Source of the DNA: Brachypodium distachyon
Lineage: Eukaryota; Streptophyta; Magnoliopsida; Poales; Poaceae
Assembly (NCBI RefSeq): GCF_000005505.3
Contig: NC_016134.3
Coordinates: forward strand, 11,142,624-11,206,623
Reading direction: 5' to 3'
DNA: 64,000 nucleotides
A model generated the notes under the pieces. The model saw only the letters and a list, made by a program, of their open reading frames with translations, was not told the origin of the DNA and did no database searches. A program made the translations under genes and the position numbers. This document shows, piece after piece, positions 1-15,101 of this stretch. How positions within the stretch are numbered: position 1 is the first letter of the stretch; each line of letters opens with the position of its first letter.

Positions 1-16
1 AATTCATCCTCAACCT

Positions 17-40
17 GAGAGAGAGAGAGAGAGAGAGAGA
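17..40. repeat. (GA)n microsatellite
   Basis: Twelve uninterrupted GA units lie at the window start. This is simple sequence; no gene is attached to it within the window. Confidence 0.95.
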
Positions 41-41
41 A

Positions 42-566
42 ATGGGGGAGGGGTGGGTGGAGATAGGATGGTGAAGATCGGCGGAGGATCATGGCTAATT
101 ATGAGTGGGAATGGGAAAAGAAAAAGGGGCGGAGCATGGTAAATGGCAGGACGTGGCGTGACCAGCAAAAGTTAATTACTCGATGACTAAGCGGCTGCTC
201 CATGGAGACGGGGAGCGAACAGGCTAGTAACGGACGCTTTGGGAGGGCAGGCGGAGCGGCGCGGAGGGAGGGCAGGAGACGGGGCGCGCGCCTGGGAGGG
301 CAGGGGATGGCAACAACGTGAGTGGGGCATGGGAGGCGAAGCAGCAACGCCATGGATGGGATTGGGAGCGGGCGAGCGGCGCATGGGAGGCGAAGCAGCA
401 GCGCCACGGACGGGGGGATCGGGATTTTTTTCGTCTGCGCAGGTGTAACGAACATCTTGGTGGGCTGCGAACCTGGCCCTGATTTGCACTGTGGAAGCCT
501 GGAAGCGGACGTGGTGGGCTGGGCCGTGAGGACTGGCGAAGTGGCCCTGATTTGCACTGTGGAAGC
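42..566. other. GC-rich stretch without a supportable gene
   Basis: Short overlapping open frames occur on both strands, as expected from GC-rich DNA, and none has a recognisable domain. A 27-bp direct repeat beginning TGGCCCTGATTTGC occurs at about 474-500 and 542-568, so a 68-bp segment is duplicated right at the left border of the retrotransposon array. Confidence 0.6.
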
Positions 567-1365
567 CTCTGAGTTTACACGTGTTGACTTCTCTTCACCG
601 TCACACGTAAGGGGTATTAAAGTGTATAAGTAGATTGCCTAACTCTTTCCATCAGTTCGGTCTTTTGGTTGCGTTGGCTAGCGCATGAATCTTAACATGG
701 TATCAGAGCCAAAAGTCTCAAGTTCAAGTCTTGACTTTCACAACTTATCTTAAAAATTGATGTCACCCCCTCCGTCCATGTTTTGGCCTCTTGAGCAATT
801 ATACCTCTGATTTTACACGTGTTGACTTCTCTTCACCGTCACACGTGAGGGGGGGTATTAAAGTGTATAAGTGGATTGCCTAACTCTTTCCATCAGTTCG
901 GTTTTTTGATTGCGTTGGCTAGCGCATGAATCTTAACATGGTATCAGAGCCAAATGTCTCAAGTTCAAGTCCTGGCTTTCACAATTTATCTTAAAAATTG
1001 CTTCTACCCCCTCCGTCCACATATTGGCCTCTTGAGCCATATCTCTGAGTTTACACGTGTTGACTTGTCTTTCCCGTCACACGTGATGGGGGGTGTTGAA
1101 GTGTATAAGTGGATTGCCTAGCCCTTTCCATCAGATCAATTTTTTGGTTGCATTTGCTACTGCATGAAGCTCTTCATGGTATCAGAGCCAAGAGGTCTCG
1201 AGTACGAGACCCGGTTGCCGTAATTAAATTGCGACGCACTTTTGGTCCACGTTTAGGTATGCGGGGGCCACACGTGAGGGGGAGTGTTGAAATATAAGTG
1301 AATTGCCTTGCCCGTTCCATCAGATCGGTCTTTTAGTTGCGTTGGCTAGCGCATGAAGCTCTTCA
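567..1365 (+). mobile_element. Tandem array of a TRIM-like miniature LTR retrotransposon
   Basis: Four near-identical short LTRs lie at 615-697, 856-938, 1094-1176 and 1285-1365 (81-83 bp). The last two begin TGTTGAA and end CTTCA. The first three are each followed at once by TGGTATCAGAGCC (698-710, 939-951, 1177-1189), the primer-binding site complementary to initiator tRNA-Met. Each LTR is preceded by a G-rich polypurine tract after a CACACGT motif. The internal segments are only about 108-158 bp and have no coding capacity. The order is partial internal-LTR-internal-LTR-internal-LTR-internal-LTR, so three elements share LTRs. The structure fits terminal-repeat retrotransposons in miniature, which must borrow proteins from an autonomous element. 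No target-site duplication could be defined because the left end is truncated inside an internal segment. Confidence 0.88.
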
Positions 1366-1621
1366 AAAATGAACACGCTTACAGGCAGCCAAATGCGCAC
1401 GTGCCATATTCAAGTTTTTGGCAATGGAGAAATTGACATAAAAAATTCATAACATCACACTGGTTCACAAACGGATTGACCGAAAGAAGATAAAAGTTGT
1501 ATATTTTTTTCAACTTTTTCTGATAATTTCTACTTAGGAAACGGTATTTCATAAACTATCTGTGGGGCGTGAGGGAATAAACTTTGTTGTCAAAAGCACA
1601 TGCATGAATGTACGTTAGTAA

Positions 1622-1692
1622 CTAAGAATTGACTAAGTACGTTCCAACATATCAAGTCTTCCCCTTGTGAGATGGTCAAATTTACATCGGAG
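1622..1692 (+). promoter_or_regulatory. Promoter block shared with the 3.7-kb paralogue, with W-box
   Basis: About 70 bp (GAATTGACTAAGTAC, then ATATCAAGTCTTCCCCTTG) is nearly identical to 3561-3632 upstream of the sister gene. It contains TTGACT at 1629-1634, a match to the W-box core bound by WRKY factors. Conservation between two promoters that otherwise differ suggests function, or a recent duplication. Confidence 0.6.
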
Positions 1693-1739
1693 CAGATGAG
1701 TAGATCAAACCACCCGCCCCAGATCTATAAACCTCGGCC

Positions 1740-1748
1740 CATAAATAG
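1740..1748 (+). promoter_or_regulatory. TATA box of first cysteine-rich gene
   Basis: CATAAATAG lies 66-74 bp upstream of the ATG at 1814, a normal plant TATA-to-start spacing for a short leader. Confidence 0.6.
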
Positions 1749-1813
1749 CCCCGACCCACAAGTACAGTCTTCTCCTTCACATTGCGCTCGAGCTACTATC
1801 ACGGTATCACAAA

Positions 1814-2311
1814 ATGGCTTCACTTTCAGCTGCTAAACTACTCAAGGCAACCACGCTGCTCGCCGTCGTCCTCGCCATGCTAGTCCTCCCTACCTCAGCA
1901 CGCTACCGCTCACGAGCTCCTGCTCCCGCACCGGCTCCGGCGGGGGTCATAGTACGATGCAGCGAGTGCCCCGCGTACTGCGCGGCCGCCGTGGCGGCGG
2001 CCGGCCTGTGCGGCAAGTACTGCGACCCCCCGTCATCGACGAGCTGCGACGGCTGCAGGTCCATGGTGCTCCAGTACTGCACGGCGTGCTGCGTCGCCGG
2101 CGGCGGCTGCAGCAGCAGCAGCAGCACCGCCGCAAGTGGCTGCGGGGCGTGCAACTACTGCGGCGGGCGCGGGTGCGCCGGCGAGGTGCAGCGCGCGTGC
2201 GAGCAGCCGCAGGGCGCCTGCCGCGTTGAGGACGAAGGGGCGTGCAAGGGCTGCCGGGCACGGGAGGAAGAGCATTGCAACGAGTACTGCAAGAGCAACT
2301 GCGTCCAGTAA
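1814..2311 (+). CDS. Secreted cysteine-rich protein, copy 1 (165 aa)
   Basis: This is an intronless gene. Residues 1-29 form a classic signal peptide: a basic Lys in the n-region, a Leu/Val-rich core and a small-residue cleavage region at TSA. An Ala-Pro-rich spacer follows (RAPAPAPAPAG), then a domain of about 115 residues with 22 cysteines, including one CC pair, and repeated Cys-x2-Cys spacings. The density of cysteines predicts a disulfide-rich extracellular protein. I do not recognise the family; it is not an obvious defensin, thionin, Bowman-Birk inhibitor or lipid-transfer protein. The ATG is chosen because it opens the signal peptide and lies just downstream of a TATA box. Codon use is strongly GC-biased, as is common for small secreted grass proteins. 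The 3.7-kb gene is its tandem paralogue. The conserved W-box block upstream hints at stress-responsive control, which is inference. Confidence 0.85.
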   Translation: MASLSAAKLLKATTLLAVVLAMLVLPTSARYRSRAPAPAPAPAGVIVRCSECPAYCAAAVAAAGLCGKYCDPPSSTSCDGCRSMVLQYCTACCVAGGGCSSSSSTAASGCGACNYCGGRGCAGEVQRACEQPQGACRVEDEGACKGCRAREEEHCNEYCKSNCVQ

Positions 2312-3560
2312 AAATGGACCGATCAAAGTAGCTAGGAGCTAGGGCGACGTATCATGTGAAAACCTCCAGCGAGTTTCATTCTCCGCGTCCAACTACGTGC
2401 CTGGCCTGCAGGCCTAGCTAGCTTCATCTAGCACGCGTTTCATGGTCAACTTGTCTGTATATTCGTGCTTCTATGTATGCAATTTATTTATGAGATGCTG
2501 TGACACCGAATTAATAAATTGTGTAAGTCCTTTAGTATGGTAAAATACTTAGCAATTTTAATCTAGAATGAATTTAACTTTATTTCCTTGCATGATCTTG
2601 CCTTTTTTTTATAGGGAGTGGCTGGAGCTCAGTCGACTGAGATTTCCGTATGATTGATCGATGGCAGCCACCTCTCTTCTGGCCTTTTTTTTTTCCTTTT
2701 ACTCTTTTGATTTGTTTCTTGCGTTTGTGTTATCTTTTACCGTATAACAGGCTAGGCTGAATTAGGTTTTCTAGTTAACTAATCTGGGCTTTGGAAAAAA
2801 CAACAGGAACGTATGTATATATATTGTACATCGCGTCTACTAAGAATTGACCCCAATACGTGTGTAGTTTCTGAGTGAATCAAATAAATTTACGGTGTGC
2901 CTGTTTCAAAATTACTAATGGAATATGCCTTTTTCTAATTTGTGTTTGATTATTTCAAGATTTTGCAATATGTTTATATTTTTAATTTTCCTGGTTTAAG
3001 TCGTAAATCCAGCTTCCAAGCCTTTCCCTTTTCTATTTGTTATGAATACTTCTGTGAACCACTGCCACATCACTGATCATTGTTTTTTTGAAAGCTCCAC
3101 TGGACATATTGTGCTTTCCCTGACGGCTGCCAGACATAAGAAACAGATTTGGAAACTTGACGTACTCGAATTTCTCTAGGATTGAGCCACCGACAGGGGA
3201 AGTCCGCTAGTAAAATAGTTCCTGTCAACCAAACCATCAGCCAAATGAGATTTTCCCCGTCGCTTCAGCTCTGGCCACTGCGAAAACGTATTTTGCCGTG
3301 TGCCAAGGAAAAAAAGCAATATCAGCTAGCAAAGCCTGCCAGACTTATTTGCTTCCAATCTGGTGCTTCCCTTGGATCTTAGCTATATATAATTTTGTAG
3401 TGCAAGTTACACACTTGGCATGCATATTATACGAATGGAGCCCTGCCAAAATGGATAGCATTTTACTCCCACCTAGCCCAAGGGTCGTCAACTAGCTTGT
3501 ACTACTTAACATGCATGCATGGTAAAGAGTTGACTAGATACGTGGCAGTACTGCATGCGA
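2312..3560. other. Intergenic spacer between the two cysteine-rich genes
   Basis: AT-rich sequence with no convincing coding frame. Its left end must hold the 3'UTR and polyadenylation region of copy 1. A further weak copy of the ACTAAGAATTGAC promoter motif occurs near 2842-2855, and TTGACT recurs near 3529. Confidence 0.6.
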
Positions 3561-3632
3561 TTAAGAGTTGACTAAGTAGTACATACGAACATATCAAGTC
3601 TTCCCCTTGCTAATAGGCCAAATTTACAACTA
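3561..3632 (+). promoter_or_regulatory. Promoter block shared with the 1.8-kb paralogue, with W-box
   Basis: This is the second copy of the block at 1622-1692, with TTGACT at 3568-3573 and the ATATCAAGTCTTCCCCTTG core intact. It lies about 115 bp upstream of the ATG at 3747. Confidence 0.6.
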
Positions 3633-3746
3633 GGATCGATCCACATGGCCCGGATCTTGTTAAACAGCCTCCCTTCACGTCTTCTTCCTCTTTAATCTTA
3701 CCCATATATCTTCAGTGATTCTAGTCCTAATCCAGTCCACCACACA

Positions 3747-4241
3747 ATGGCTTCAGTTTCAGCTGTTGCACTACTCAAGGCAACCACGCTCCTCGCCGTC
3801 CTCGCCATTCTCCTCCTCCCTTCCTCAGCACGCTGCCGCTCACGAGCCCCGGCGCCGGCACCGGCACCGGGTCCCTTGCCACCGGCGCCGACTGGTGTGC
3901 GATGCAGCGACTGCCCCGCGTACTGCGCCGGCGCCGCAAAGGGCTTGTGCGGCAGGTACTGCGGCGACCGGCAGCCACCGCCGGGCTGCGACGACTGCAG
4001 GTCGGCGGTGCTCCAGGGGTGCACGGCGTGCTGTGGCGCCGGCGGCGGCTGCAGCAACGGTACCGTCGGAGGACGAGACTGCGGCACGTGCGACTACTGC
4101 GGCGGCACCGGTGGGTGCGGCGGCGTGGTGGAGAGCAGGTGCCAGGGCGCCTGCACCGTGAACCTCCGTGCGTGCGAGGACTGCCGGGCCGTGGAGGAAC
4201 GGCGGTGCAGCGCCTCCTGCAACAGCAACTGCGTCCAGTAA
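3747..4241 (+). CDS. Secreted cysteine-rich protein, copy 2 (164 aa)
   Basis: This is the tandem paralogue of the gene at 1814-2311 and is likewise intronless. A signal peptide covers residues 1-28 or so and ends at SSA. A slightly longer Ala-Pro spacer follows, then a domain with the same 22 cysteines in the same order as copy 1. It has one additional cysteine close to the predicted cleavage site (ARCRS against ARYRS). Both proteins end in the same motif, SNCVQ. Between the cysteines the two sequences have diverged widely, so the disulfide framework appears to be what selection keeps. No known family is recognised. The gene ends six bases before a MITE, so its 3'UTR is probably transposon-derived. 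Confidence 0.85.
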   Translation: MASVSAVALLKATTLLAVLAILLLPSSARCRSRAPAPAPAPGPLPPAPTGVRCSDCPAYCAGAAKGLCGRYCGDRQPPPGCDDCRSAVLQGCTACCGAGGGCSNGTVGGRDCGTCDYCGGTGGCGGVVESRCQGACTVNLRACEDCRAVEERRCSASCNSNCVQ

Positions 4242-4246
4242 AAATG

Positions 4247-4494
4247 TACTGCTTCCGTTCCTAAATGTAACAAGTCCTACGTTTGTCTTGAGTCAAACTT
4301 CTTACAGTTTGAACAAACTCATAGGGAAATGTATCAACGAATATCAAATAAATATACTATATATGGAAATATATATCATGATGAATTTAATAAAACTAAT
4401 TTAGAGTCATATATGTTGGCAGATTTTTCGATATGTTTGGTCAAAGTTTAACTACGTACAAAATCAGTACGTACATTTAGGAACAGAGGGAGTA
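4247..4494. mobile_element. Stowaway-like MITE abutting a stop codon
   Basis: The left end reads CTGCTTCCGTTCCTAAATGTA and the right end TACATTTAGGAACAGAGGGAG, so the ends are inverted repeats, flanked by TA on both sides. Length is about 245 bp, AT-rich and noncoding. This matches the 'CTCCCTCCGTTCC' Stowaway class common in grasses. It begins 6 bp downstream of the stop codon at 4241. Confidence 0.85.
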
Positions 4495-4540
4495 AAATCG
4501 ATACAGGGGCTAGCATGTATGATTAAGGAGGTACTAATAC

Positions 4541-4670
4541 CTTTTGTTTCTAGATATAAGGTGTTCTAGTTAGGTCCTAATTCAAACTTTTTAAAGTTTG
4601 ATCAAATTTATAGAAAAATGTATAAATAAGTATAAGATATGTATCATGATGGATTTAATAAAAAATCCAA
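4541..4670. mobile_element. Truncated relative of the adjacent MITE
   Basis: The stretch from CCTTTTGTTTCTAGATATAAGG to GGATTTAATAAAA resembles the left half of the element at 4247-4494 (shared TCAAACTTTTTAAAGTTTG-type and GTATCATGATG blocks). No right terminal repeat is visible. Confidence 0.55.
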
Positions 4671-4990
4671 CTAGTCAAAATCTGCTGACCCATAAGAAAA
4701 ATCAACAGTATGCAACCCATGTCTATTTTCAGTTGTACACAGCATGTCTACTTCCAACTAGTCAAAATCTGCTGCCACCAGAGATCTCTTCAAGTGTAGC
4801 ATTATGTCTCACGATATTAGTGTATATGCAAAGTGATCATGAACAAAACAATAAGCGTGTATGTGAGGAAATCCAATCGCCGAGTTGCTTCGTGTACAAC
4901 TTGGTCTTGGTCACGATCTCTGTCGGTTGTAAAATGTCCTTGGGTGTCCTTTTACAGGGTCTGCTTGAAGCAAAAGGAATAATTGGCTGA

Positions 4991-8861
<3,871 letters not shown>

Positions 8862-9706
8862 CTTTTCTTGCAGCGGGGGGGAGGACGAGAGGTGGTGATG
8901 GCGAGCTGAGGATAGAACAGCCGAGTACAGGAAGCGGAAGGTGGAAACTGAAGAAGAGCTGCTCTGCTTCTGCTAGCCATCTGCCTCGAGATTCGTGTGT
9001 TCCTCGTGCACCGTCCGTTTGTGTCCTTGCCTGAAACGTCATATACCCAATAAGAGCAGTTTGGGAGAAATAAATTTCAGAAGGGAATTCAAAATGATTT
9101 GATTTTGACATGGATTGAGGAAAATCCGAAACCACCTTTTATCTATTCAACAGAAGAAGAGGAAAAAACATACATTTATCAGATTTCACCTTGATGGCTT
9201 AATTTTATTTTCCTTTTTTTCTGAACCTACTTGATTTGTATTTGTAGCACCTGGTACCGTACTGAATCTGCAAAGAGAACTTTACTCTGCTGTTGATAAC
9301 ATTCCACAAATGTTCACTTAACATAACAGTCTCATGGCATTTTCAAGATTAGTTTCAGAAACAAGTATGCACATTACTAGATCACTGACAGTTGCACAAA
9401 TCAATCCATTTGGGTCAATATTCAATAATATCTTTCAGGTTACAACCTTTGTATCAAGCAATACAATCATTTCCATGATGGATCAGGACATATGGATACT
9501 TGAGGCATGTTTGGTTCATTACCGCACTTTGGCCGGTTTGGTTGCCACTACAAGTGTGACTTCTGCTAACCTAGGTGGGGCGAAGCGCACGGTAGCCAAT
9601 CAAACATGCCCTAATGTTTTGATGGACAAAAATAGACACGGTAACAATTGATTTACATCAGGATGCTAGGTAAACTCCATCACCATGGACACCTGGCCTC
9701 TGGATC
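8862..9706. other. Spacer between the release factor and kelch genes
   Basis: It holds the release factor promoter and 5'UTR (8862 to about 9050) and the 3' flank of the kelch gene. At about 9503-9612 there is a small element-like block with inverted ends (AGGCATGTTTGGTT and AATCAAACATGCCCT), resembling grass hAT-type MITEs. No target duplication is clear. Confidence 0.5.
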
Positions 9707-12700
9707 CTAGAGATTCTGAGGTTTTCTTGGTGTAGGTGACCTTCCATCCATCGTCGGCAGCCTTTGCTTCAGATGGAACACTTCAACCTAGCGATGTAAA
9801 TGTGGACAGCAGCATTACAGGGTCATGGATACAAATGTAGGTAAATTTTGGGCATCAGCATGACAAATCATTTAAAATAGGATCCTGAAACGTTCAACAC
9901 TGCTGTCATACCTGGAGCTGGAATGCCCTCGCACGCTCTCCTGCTAGAACTCCACGAGTCGAGTGCAGCTCCTGTGTAGGAGAAGAACAAGAGTTGGTAC
10001 AACAGCAGAAACACTGGCACATGGACAGATCATAGGGGAAATTTTCTCACCTTCTGGGTCTCATCCATTACAGCCTTTAGGAATGCCACTTCTCGCTCGA
10101 GGCGCACATTGTCAGCATGGACGGTGTTTGTGGCGTTGTTCGACTCCTCTTGTGCCAATTCAAATCCCGTCACCTTCTCCTTCAGCGCCTCGACTTCCCT
10201 GTCTCTCTCAACTAGCCTCTTCTCTAGGTCTTCCTTGCTGTCAATGACAAGAGATAGGTTCTTCTCCGCTTCGTCTTTGCTTGCCATTGCAGCTGAAAGT
10301 TGCTCTTCCAAGGCCATGTTTCTCCTGACCAGGTTTGCGATTTTTGTATCATATTGATGGTTAATGTCTGATGAACTTCTGCCCAACCTCTTCGCTTTAG
10401 CATCAGCATCTGGAGAAGGATATGCATCAATCCGTAGTTTTTGGTTACCGATCGAGGGTAGCTCAGAACATTCATCAACGTCCTTGTACTTATCGTCATC
10501 GATTGGCTTCTGCAGTTTTTGGGCTAGGCTGCATTCCTCCTCCTGACGGAACTGCCTGCGGAGTGATGAGTTGCCCAGGTTTGAATGCTGCAGCATTGAA
10601 TCAGGGAGGGATTTCCTCCCAGATGAGCTTTCCACTGTTGTGGCGAGACTGCGCCTTGCTACAGAACTAGTAGAGTACAGAGGATCACAGTTGTTGAGGT
10701 GATCGGCGAGTTCCTTTGAGCTAGGAGAAGACTCCTCATACATTAAGGGTTCTGCATCAGGGGCAGACCGCCAGCTGAAACAATGCTCATTTTGCAAAAC
10801 TACTAGTACTTCGACCTTCAAAAACACAAAATAATATGAAATCAGGAATAGTGGCTTGATCACGGAATATTTCAGGTCTCTTACACAAAATATTAGAAAA
10901 AATAGAACTATGTTATATAGCAAATATTAGAAAATCCACTTGCAACAAAAGATGAAGAGTTATATCCAGAACTCCAGATAATTGCAAGAAGGGATGTTCT
11001 TTTTTACTTAAAAAGGTTGGTTTTCACCTTATCAGATGGCTCCTTCCTGTTTCCTCCAAAAGAAACTAAAACAATCTTATCCCTGTAGTACAAAGGAACC
11101 ATGCTGAAACCCTGCATGAGTTGTATCTTCAATTGGTCAGCAACTGAAAAATGATAACACCGCAATAACAGGAACCTGAAAAGGATTTTCTTTTGGAGAG
11201 TCTGTTGTTTCTGCTATCATTAGGACCAGATCAATATTAAAGACGGCCTTCTACTTTAGTATGGATTCCATGGGGAAACAACTAAAATGATATTTATTTG
11301 CCTAGTAAGTCGGGGTATTCGACTCTACAGTATCCATCATAGTAGAGTATAACTCTATACAATCTAAGTTTGCATTTCTTCAGATTTCTAGGAAATACAA
11401 CATGATATAATATCCACCTTCCAGTGTTGATGTGAAGATGTTACTTACAAGTCATCAACATGGAAGAAAAAGACTACTTGGATTGCACTTACTTTCTTGG
11501 TAGTAATTGAGGAACTAGGAGGTACTACACAAACAGACCACCTGGATTCTAGAACATCAAAGACCCAAGTTTCTGGATGACCTGACAGAGAGGAGACTTT
11601 TTGTTAGAAGATGATCATGAGCCATGGTTGTAAATGACGCAATTCTTCTACGAAAATGTACATACTTGGTAAAAATGAAACTGAAACACGCATATGTCAT
11701 ATTATATATACAACTGTATGAATGAGTACATAACAACTTACGCTTTTTCTTGCTTCCACCCCCTGCTATATACCATTTAGTCCCGCAGAGAGCTCCACAG
11801 CAACCTGCTCGAGGTGATGGATGATGACCATGTGTTTTCACTCTTGACCATACCATCTAACAACAGGATTGATTCTTTTCAGTAGGAAAATAACAAAAAA
11901 AACGTGCAGGTTGATATTAAAATCAAAAGAATTCTATCATTGTAAAATGAGGTGATAATGAACTTACTGTTTCAAAGTCTAGAGCGTGAACGTCATTCAG
12001 GGTCTTGGATTTTGTTTGGCCTCCAAAAATCAAAAGAATTCTATCATCGTAAAGTGCAGCCACATGATTAGATCTTGGAGAAGGTCCAGCACCTCTGAAA
12101 CATGAACTTATATTTAGTACAAGAAAACACAGCAAAGAAAAGTAAGAGAATGATTAGAACATGAAGGAGCTTCAGTGCATGGACTATTAATTAAACTACT
12201 AGATTTGCGGATAAGTATCGACTTTTGACATTTCAAGGCACCGTGGAGAAACCAAAACACCTTTTTGCTTAGCTTCCATTTACTTTTGTTTGTTTATTGG
12301 CATGACACTTCTGAATTCTAGAAAAGAATGACTCACTTATAGTTCAAAGGAAGCCATGTTAAAGACTTCAGATCAAACATATGAAGGTCATGTAGTTTCT
12401 TCCCTTTTGCATCTTCGCCCCCAAAGAGAATCAAAACAGGGCCTGCTCTAGTCACTGTATGGCCACATCGACCAACCTGAAATGCGCAGTCTCATGTCAT
12501 CTTGTAAAGAACAATTTAAGCAGTGTATAAATCAATGTTCAAATTAGTACCGGAATGTCGCCCTTCGATTCCATATGTGACCAGATCTCAGTTTCTGTAT
12601 TGAATGTCCATACTGCAGTAAAATAAATGATGAAGTCCAAAGTATGTCTTATCAAAGTTTGAAACTGAAGCTGATAAATAAAACAAAACGATGTGAGTTG

Positions 12701-14629
12701 AGACTTAAATAGCACAGTCTAACCTGATATCCGGTCAGAAGATGGCTCACTTTTTCCCCCAACCAGAATGACGTTCTTCCCCCATGGAACCTAAGATTAA
12801 AAACACTACTTTTCTTATTTCAAGTCATCAGTTCAAATGATCATTGCGACCACAAAAGGTAAGACTATTGAAAGGTGAAAAACTATGATGAATGTAACAC
12901 TTGAGGCCAAATTCACTCAAAGTCCAGTCCGACAGCCCCCACATGGGACCAAGGACGCACATGTGTAGTACCTCACTTGGGTTTTGTACTTGTTTTGCCG
13001 AAAATGTATTGCTAACATCAAAATGCTACAACTTCAGCTACAGGCATTATATCGTGTAGCCCTTTATGAACTAGCAATGTGGTACTAAGGGAATGTTAAT
13101 CATTCTTTGCCTACTTTTACTACTACACCAAAGGAGGCTATAAGAGCAAATCTTCCAGTAAATTTTTAAGTATAAATTATAACCCAAGCACGCACCAATT
13201 GGCAATCCTGCATATACTACAAATCCAAAATTCCATGTAAGAAATCGAATAAAACCAGAGTAATAAAGGAGCTCCAAGAAGTATACCAGACAATGACCTT
13301 TACACGGTCGAAACTTCTGAGAGCGTCGACCTGGTGATACACGAACTTTAGGGGCCACGGAATCCCATGTAAGCTTGTCTAAGCTCAGTATCTGAAGTAT
13401 ACACATAGGAAAGATGATATCAGGAAGTTAGTTCAAAACTGACGGCCACGCAAAGCAGATGAGCCCCTTGAGAAACACGACATTCATTACCATTGTATCA
13501 TCCAGCAAATGATGACCGGAATCACCACCAAAGACTATCATTTTGCTCCCTACCATGGCTGCAGCATGCTGTTTAAAACGACGGCCCGATGGATGTGTTA
13601 CAAATACGAAGATGTCAGAATATAAACTGAATAATGATGAGAAAATCACTCTGTTTTTCTTTACACTTCAGAATGTTGAGATGGCTAATTACATCATAAC
13701 GAGGACTCGGTTTATCCCCCTCCGTTGACAGCACCGCCCAATTCTCCGAGTTCTCAAATGCACGGCCACTAAGATCAAAAGTATCAGACGAGCAGCGCCA
13801 AGCATTCTCATCAGCGCGGCCACTCACTGACGTAGCCACCGGTTCCTCTCCCTGAACACACCGCAGGATTCGATAGCCATTTAAGTACATCGAAATACAA
13901 TGAATCAAAACAACAAGCGTGTGCAATAATTCAACAAGAGTAGCTCACATTGGGGTAACTGGACCTCTTGGTGAGCCGGGCAGGACTCCGGGAGCCATGA
14001 AAAGGATCATGTAGATGGCCCTTCAACCTACAGAAATCACAAGACCATGAAAAGGTGAGAGCAAACAGAATGAATTTACAAAGAGACATTGAAATAGGCA
14101 AATAAAGCTGGGGAATAAATGGTTTTACTTCACCACATTAACAAAAAATTCAACCTTTCTCTTGCGAAACAGGAATTGTATGAAAGAACAGGAACACTAA
14201 GGTAGCCAAAGTAAAAACAAATCTACACAACAGCTCAACATTTTAATTAGCAGCTCTTTTTCCCAACCAAGATGTTTGGAGCTCATTGTAACCCAAATCT
14301 CTTGACCAAAAGAACATTTTGCTTATCCTTGAGATGAACAAAGCCCAACTCTTCTAACATATAAACCATTAAATTAAATCATCTAAATGGGCCAGTGAGT
14401 ACCAATCAACTGAAGAAAGCTAATTAAGTTACCTCCTAAAATGGAATCTGCGCACATATCTACCAACCAAAAGCCCCCCAAAAAACCAACAACCACCAAG
14501 ATTCAGGACGTAAATGGATAATAAAGAGGTGAGGGGCTAAATTTATTGGCTCAAACCGTAGGGGCACAGGTAAAAATTTCACCTTCCCAGCTTCATCCGG
14601 CGACGAGAGAAGCCGAACATCTTCGGCAT
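9707..14629 (-). CDS. Kelch-repeat protein with C-terminal coiled coil (15 exons, 685 aa)
   Basis: Coding exons on the minus strand: 14629-14583, 14027-13949, 13851-13693, 13568-13491, 13391-13287, 12790-12724, 12612-12551, 12476-12337, 12094-11968, 11856-11742, 11581-11493, 11111-11028, 10815-10051, 9971-9912 and 9787-9707. All junctions are GT-AG and the 2058-nt CDS stays open. The N-terminus is basic (MPKMFGFSRRRMKLGR). Residues about 90-375 hold kelch blades, seen as repeated hydrophobic-GG motifs (VFGGDS, LVGGKS, LFGGED, IFGGQT, AGGGS) with PSPR turns. A Ser-rich linker follows, then a heptad-rich coiled coil at about 540-670. The organisation matches plant kelch proteins often named 'acyl-CoA-binding domain 4-like', but no ACB domain is present, so acyl-CoA binding should not be assumed. 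It probably acts as a cytosolic scaffold; the partner is unknown. Confidence 0.9.
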
Positions 14630-14687
14630 TGCGGCGTCTTCAGCTCCAAAAAAATCCCCAGAAAGAGAGCGGCTAAACCCCTCTCAC

Positions 14688-15101
14688 CTACAAAAAAAAA
14701 GGAATGGGGTTAAGTGTAGTGGAGCAGTTTGGTTTCTTTGTTGAGCACGAAAAATCATGACAGAAAATATGGAGGAAAAGACAAATCTTGTTTCCTTTTG
14801 AAAAGGTGCTGTCTTTGGAACTTGAGAAAGAAAGAACACTAGAACAGCAGGACATCAAGAAATTCAGGGGAAAAAGGGGAGACAGAGATGTTGGGCACGG
14901 GGAACCAACCAATAAACTACTAACGCAATGACAGGAGAAAACATTAGCGAACCAAGAACGCTGCATTTGTTTTAGCCTCTCAAGAACAAACAAGAATCGA
15001 ACCATTGGCGCATCCAAGAAGCAGATAGAAACATAGAAGAAAGAAAGAGGAAGAACAAAAGAGAAAACCGGATTCAGTGAGAAACACAGATTAATCCTTA
15101 C
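14688..15101 (-). other. 5'UTR intron of the kelch gene
   Basis: On the minus strand there is a donor GA^GTAAGG at 15101 and an acceptor after a T-rich tract, TTTTTTTGTAG, at 14688. Removing 414 bp joins a leader exon upstream of 15102 to the exon holding the ATG at 14629. The call rests on splice-site quality alone. Confidence 0.55.

Noticed and set aside
99..557. Long overlapping open frames on both strands in GC-rich DNA
   Set aside because: No domain, low-complexity Pro/Ala/Arg composition, and all frames open together, as expected from base composition.
1903..2326. Antisense frames over the first cysteine-rich gene
   Set aside because: They are shadows of a GC-biased real gene; the plus frame has the signal peptide and cysteine framework.
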